Shown piece after piece: positions 6,341 through 9,651 of a stretch of 9,651 nt of DNA. Within the stretch, counting starts at the first letter, position 1. Each line of letters opens with the position of its first letter. The translations under genes and the position numbers were made by a program. The notes beneath the pieces were generated by a model. It did not search any database. It had not been told where the DNA came from and worked only from the letters and a program-made list of their open reading frames with translations. The DNA is taken from positions 1-9,651 of the forward strand of contig CAMBDR010000095.1 in assembly GCA_945864765.1 (NCBI GenBank), given 5' to 3'. The stretch is from Janthinobacterium lividum. GTDB lineage: Bacteria; Pseudomonadota; Gammaproteobacteria; Burkholderiales; Burkholderiaceae_D.

Positions 6341-8769
6341 ACACAGTCAATCCCAATCCGCCTGTCCCCACCGCCGCACCTGCCACCGCACCTGCCACCG
6401 CACCTGCCACATTAGTCGGCACAGCCAATCCGGCACGTAAGCCAACTGACCCGGAACAACGGGTAGAGTTTTTAAAACACTTGCAAAAAGTCACCAACAT
6501 GATTCACTCGACCAATAACATCGATGAAATCATGCTTAATTTATCACTTGCATTTTGCAATCTGTTCAATGCGGATCGCTTCACGCTGTATGCCATCACC
6601 GATGAAAAAGACGCCATTATTTCAAAAGTAAAAATTGGCTTGAATTCCTTCAAGGATATAAGGCTGCCAATTTCCACCCAAAGTCTGGCCGGTTATGTGG
6701 CATTGAGTCGCAGCATTTTAAATATTGCCGATGTCTACGATGAAAAAGAATTGCATCGCTACAATAATCAACTGCATTTTCAGCAGGCGGTGGATCAGCG
6801 CACCGGTTATCGTACCAAGCAAATGATGGTGGCCCCCTTGATGGATGCCGAGAGCAAAGAATTACTGGGCGTGGTGCAATTTATCAATAATCGCAACGAC
6901 CAACCCTTTTCTGACCTGTATGCCGAAGGCGTCAAAGAATTATGCGCGACCTTGGCTGTGGCATTTCGCAATCGTTTGCGCCCGCCAGCGGTGATTCGCT
7001 CCAAATATGCGGGCTTGGTGACGGAATCGATTATTTCTGCAAGTGAACTGGAACAAGCCACCAAAACCGCACGCGAAAAGGATATCGATACCGAAGAGGT
7101 ATTACTTAACGACTACAAGGTGAAACTTGGCGCGATCGGCCAAGCCTTGGCCGGATTTTTCCAGGTGCCGTATGAACCATTTAAACCGGACCGAATTAAA
7201 CCGATTGAATTATTAAAAAACCTGAAGCAACAATATGTCGAGCAAAACCTGTGGCTGCCGATTGAAGATGGCAAAGATGGCATCATCGTCATCGCGGTAG
7301 ACCCGGAACGGGTAAAAAGCGCCAAAATCGTGGCCCAGGTCTTCCCCAAATCGCGCATTTTTTATAGCGTTACCACCCATGCCGAGTTTAACAAAACGGT
7401 AGAACAATTCTTTGGCGTTGCGACCGATACCAATAGCGTCGATGATTTACTGTCCGACATGGAAGAGCTGAGCGAAGATGGTGATGGCCCGGTCGAAGTC
7501 TCGGAAGCGGTTGAAAACGAATTGGTCAAGCTGCTCAATAAAATCATTACCGATGCTTACCGCCAAGGGGTATCGGACATTCATATCGAACCCTTGCCCG
7601 GCAAAGGCAAAACCGGGATTCGTTTTCGCAAAGATGGCTCGCTGGTGCCGTATATCGAAATTCCATCGTCCTACCGCAGTGCCTTGGTGGCGCGTATCAA
7701 AATCATGTGTGATCTGGATATTTCCGAGCGGCGCAAACCGCAGGATGGCAAAATCAAGTTCAAAAAATACGGCCCGCTGGATATTGAATTGCGGGTCGCC
7801 ACCATTCCCTCGGCGGGCGGGGTGGAAGATATTGTGATGCGGATTTTAGCGGCGGGTGAGCCGATTCCACTCGAAAAACTGGGCATTTTGCCGGCCAATC
7901 TGACACGTTTGAAATCCTTGATTGCCAAGCCGTATGGCTTATTTTTTGTCTGTGGTCCGACTGGTTCGGGTAAAACCACCACCTTGCACTCGGTGTTATT
8001 TCACTTGAATACGCCGGACACCAAAATCTGGACCGCAGAAGACCCGGTTGAAATCACTCAAAAAGGTTTGCGCCAGGTGCAAGTCAACCGCAAAGCGGGC
8101 CTGGATTTTGCGACCGTGATGCGGGCCTTTTTGCGCGCCGACCCGGACATTATTATGGTGGGTGAAATGCGTGACAAAGAAACCGTGAGTATTGGGGTGG
8201 AAGCTTCACTCACGGGCCACCTGGTGTTTGCCACCTTGCACACCAATAGCGCGCCGGAATCGATTGTGCGTCTGCTCGACATGGGCATGGACCCGTTTAA
8301 CTTCGCCGATGCGCTGCTGGGCATTTTGGCGCAACGGCTGGCCAAACGGTTGTGTACCAACTGCAAACGGCAATACCACCCCGAACCCGAAGAGCTTGAA
8401 AACCTGCTCACCGAATATTGCAGCGAATTACTCAATACCGAAGCCTTTAAGGCTGACCCGGCTGGCGAGCGGCAAAAAGTATTGGCGGGGTTAAAACAGC
8501 GTTACGCCAATGCGCAAGGCCAATTCACTTTATATGCGCCAGTGGGTTGTGAGCAATGCAATGGCGGCTATAAGGGCCGGGTTGGCTTGCATGAATTGAT
8601 GGCGGGCACGGATAAAGTCAAACTTTTGATGCAAAGCCATTCACGCGTGGCGCAACTGCTGGCCGCTGCGCTGGAAGATGGCATGCTGACGCTGAAAATG
8701 GATGGGATTGAAAAAGTGTTGATGGGGTTGACCGATATCAAGACCGTGCGCTCGGTGTGTATTAAATAA
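6337..8769 (+). CDS. GAF-domain PilB/GspE-type secretion or pilus ATPase
   Basis: 810 residues in four parts. (1) A Pro/Ala/Thr-rich tail with tandem APAT units (about 1-30). (2) A GAF domain (about 40-215). (3) A region like the T2SSE N-terminal/MshEN domain (about 224-360), ending in an acidic linker (369-390). (4) A type II secretion/type IV pilus ATPase domain (about 392-805). The ATPase has Walker A GPTGSGKT (540-547), an Asp box TAEDPVE (566-572), Walker B DPDIIMVGE (602-610), His box residues His628 and His635, and two CxxC pairs (Cys673/676 and Cys738/741) that should bind zinc. Such hexameric motors drive pilin or pseudopilin assembly at the inner membrane. The GAF domain is additional to the usual PilB/GspE plan and suggests ligand control. 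The CxxC pairs are about 60 residues apart, wider than in E. coli GspE. No PilC/GspF or pilin gene is adjacent, so the machine it drives is unknown. Its start overlaps the MBL stop (ATGA). Confidence 0.93.
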   Translation: MNTVNPNPPVPTAAPATAPATAPATLVGTANPARKPTDPEQRVEFLKHLQKVTNMIHSTNNIDEIMLNLSLAFCNLFNADRFTLYAITDEKDAIISKVKIGLNSFKDIRLPISTQSLAGYVALSRSILNIADVYDEKELHRYNNQLHFQQAVDQRTGYRTKQMMVAPLMDAESKELLGVVQFINNRNDQPFSDLYAEGVKELCATLAVAFRNRLRPPAVIRSKYAGLVTESIISASELEQATKTAREKDIDTEEVLLNDYKVKLGAIGQALAGFFQVPYEPFKPDRIKPIELLKNLKQQYVEQNLWLPIEDGKDGIIVIAVDPERVKSAKIVAQVFPKSRIFYSVTTHAEFNKTVEQFFGVATDTNSVDDLLSDMEELSEDGDGPVEVSEAVENELVKLLNKIITDAYRQGVSDIHIEPLPGKGKTGIRFRKDGSLVPYIEIPSSYRSALVARIKIMCDLDISERRKPQDGKIKFKKYGPLDIELRVATIPSAGGVEDIVMRILAAGEPIPLEKLGILPANLTRLKSLIAKPYGLFFVCGPTGSGKTTTLHSVLFHLNTPDTKIWTAEDPVEITQKGLRQVQVNRKAGLDFATVMRAFLRADPDIIMVGEMRDKETVSIGVEASLTGHLVFATLHTNSAPESIVRLLDMGMDPFNFADALLGILAQRLAKRLCTNCKRQYHPEPEELENLLTEYCSELLNTEAFKADPAGERQKVLAGLKQRYANAQGQFTLYAPVGCEQCNGGYKGRVGLHELMAGTDKVKLLMQSHSRVAQLLAAALEDGMLTLKMDGIEKVLMGLTDIKTVRSVCIK
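6376..6410 (+). repeat. 12-bp tandem repeat coding for APAT units
   Basis: GCACCTGCCACC is repeated at 6376-6387, 6388-6399 and 6400-6410 (the last lacks one base), each encoding Ala-Pro-Ala-Thr in the disordered N-terminal tail of the GAF-ATPase. Because the unit is 12 bases, gain or loss of copies keeps the frame and only changes linker length. Confidence 0.8.
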
Positions 8770-8798
8770 ATAGCGTGGAAGCCGAAGGCATCAATCCT

Positions 8799-9416
8799 TC
8801 ACAAGGGTTCATAGCCACGCATCTTTGCCGCGTCCAGCAATTCGGCGCGGATGCCCACGCCCAATAATTGATACAAGCCGGTAAAAATATTCGCCACGCG
8901 CCCTTTGGTCAATCTAACCGCCTTGCCAATTTGCTCATTGGTAGCTCTGGGGTTGGCGAACAGAAAACCCAGCACCGCGTGTTGGCTGTCGTCCAAAATC
9001 GGCATGCGGCTGCCACCACATCGCCCATACGTCATCAAGCGGGTTATGGGAAAGGCTTGATGCCCGGCCACCACCATCGCCACGGCCCGGGGTAATTGTT
9101 CCGGGTCGCTATTCTTGGCAACAAAGCCATCGACTGCCGCCGTTACACAAGCATCAAAATCGCTTTGTGCCATGGTTTGGGAAAAAACAATCACCTTGCG
9201 GCAGTAGGTTTTAATCAGAGGCAAGATCTTGGTAACCCGCACACCATCTTGCAATTCCAAATCCATCAAGGCCAAATCATATTTCTTGAGTGAAAATTTC
9301 TCATGCATTTCGGCAGTGTTATGCGCAACATCCACCTCAAAATCACGTCCGAGTAGATCATTTACAACACGTTCGATGAAAGTAGAATCATCCACCAGCA
9401 AAATTTTAGGTTTCAT
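8799..9416 (-). CDS. NarL/FixJ-type response regulator (REC + LuxR-type HTH)
   Basis: A 205-residue two-component response regulator. The receiver domain (about 1-120) begins at once with MKPKILLVDDST, giving acidic Asp9 and Asp10. Asp52 (LALMDLEL) is the phosphorylation site, Ser79 (VIVFSQ) takes the switch Ser/Thr position, and Lys101 (FVAKNSD) is the conserved lysine. The C-terminal part (about 139-205) matches a GerE/LuxR helix-turn-helix (ATNEQIGKAVRLTKGRVANI, then LLGVGIRAELL), so it should be a DNA-binding transcription factor activated by a histidine kinase. ATG at 9416 is chosen because the receiver fold starts there; an in-frame TTG at 9491 would add 25 unrelated residues. There is no clear Shine-Dalgarno before this ATG. 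The gene converges on the GAF-ATPase with a 29-base gap, and no kinase gene is in the window. Targets are unknown. Confidence 0.9.
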   Translation of the reverse strand: MKPKILLVDDSTFIERVVNDLLGRDFEVDVAHNTAEMHEKFSLKKYDLALMDLELQDGVRVTKILPLIKTYCRKVIVFSQTMAQSDFDACVTAAVDGFVAKNSDPEQLPRAVAMVVAGHQAFPITRLMTYGRCGGSRMPILDDSQHAVLGFLFANPRATNEQIGKAVRLTKGRVANIFTGLYQLLGVGIRAELLDAAKMRGYEPL

Positions 9417-9424
9417 AGCGTTAA

Positions 9425-9430
9425 ATTTTA
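9425..9430 (-). promoter_or_regulatory. Candidate -10 box close to the response regulator start
   Basis: The minus strand reads TAAAAT (5 of 6 to consensus) 8 bases before the ATG at 9416, with no ribosome site between. If used, transcription would begin at or next to the ATG and the mRNA would be leaderless. No good -35 lies 16-18 bases upstream. An alternative, TTGTCG-N17-TTTATT further upstream, matches only 4 of 6 in each box. Confidence 0.25.
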
Positions 9431-9489
9431 GGTATTTAAGAAATAAATAATACGAATAAGTTATCGACAACTCACATGTCACGGCTTTC

Positions 9490-9507
9490 AAGTGAAGGCA
9501 TTCACTT
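9490..9507. promoter_or_regulatory. Inverted repeat AAGTGAA-N4-TTCACTT, possible operator
   Basis: A perfect 7-bp inverted repeat with a 4-base centre (GGCA), 74 bases upstream of the response regulator start. The 18-bp dyad is the size of a site for a dimeric helix-turn-helix regulator and could serve the response regulator itself or the gene to the right. It could also be chance. Confidence 0.35.
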
Positions 9508-9625
9508 CATTTCATGTTGAATTATCCATTATACTGGCCGCTATTGTAACCAGATTCAAGAGCGCTTGCACGGGTTTTAAGTAATGAGCAAGGTAAAAAC
9601 CGGGGTAGGAAGTTCCAGGGCAGCT

Positions 9626-9634
9626 TGTTAGAAT
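9626..9634 (+). promoter_or_regulatory. Candidate extended -10 promoter reading off the right edge
   Basis: TGTTAGAAT matches the extended -10 form TGnTATAAT with one mismatch. No -35 is evident, which extended -10 promoters can tolerate. Transcription would start near 9641 and run out of the window. The rest of 9417-9651 contains no gene that I can support. Confidence 0.3.
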
Positions 9635-9651
9635 AGACGCTCATCAACTTT

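Noticed and set aside
8773..8820. Nested inverted repeats (GCGTGG/CCACGC around GAAGG/CCTTC) at the convergent junction
   Set aside because: Short stems, a long outer loop and no T-run on either side; not convincing as an intrinsic terminator.

Overview
The window looks like chromosomal DNA of a Gram-negative proteobacterium, most likely beta- or gamma-. The reasons are an outer-membrane two-partner secretion (TpsB/FhaC-type) transporter, a CHASE2 nucleotide cyclase, an HD-GYP phosphodiesterase, a PilB/GspE-type secretion ATPase, a roughly balanced base composition, and a REP doublet of the kind found in proteobacterial chromosomes. The genus cannot be read from the sequence. There are no tRNA, rRNA, CRISPR, phage or transposase genes.

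Layout. Bases 1-955 (minus) hold the N-terminal part of a TpsB transporter that runs off the left edge. Bases 1092-3383 (minus) encode a membrane CHASE2-adenylate cyclase. Bases 3384-3530 hold an inverted pair of REP-like hairpins (a REPIN); one of its GTAG heads supplies the stop codon of the next gene. Bases 3531-5201 (minus) encode a GAF/HD-GYP protein with a large insertion inside the catalytic domain. Bases 5202-5452 are a divergent intergenic region with an 11-bp tandem repeat and a candidate promoter. Bases 5453-6340 (plus) encode an MBL-fold hydrolase. It overlaps by ATGA with 6337-8769 (plus), a PilB/GspE-type ATPase carrying an extra N-terminal GAF domain. Bases 8799-9416 (minus) encode a NarL/LuxR-type response regulator, convergent with the ATPase. 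The last ~235 bases are intergenic, with an inverted repeat and a candidate extended -10 promoter pointing off the right edge.

How the genes may work together (inference). The block centred on 5.3 kb combines a predicted cAMP-making enzyme with an extracytoplasmic sensor, a predicted c-di-GMP-degrading enzyme with a GAF sensor, a metallo-hydrolase of unknown substrate, and a secretion/pilus ATPase with its own GAF sensor. This reads as a second-messenger module controlling surface or secretion functions, with TpsB-dependent exoprotein export on one side and a type IV pilus/type II secretion-like motor on the other. The most unusual element is the GAF-MshEN-like-ATPase fusion, translationally coupled to the MBL hydrolase and without pilus or secretion structural genes beside it.
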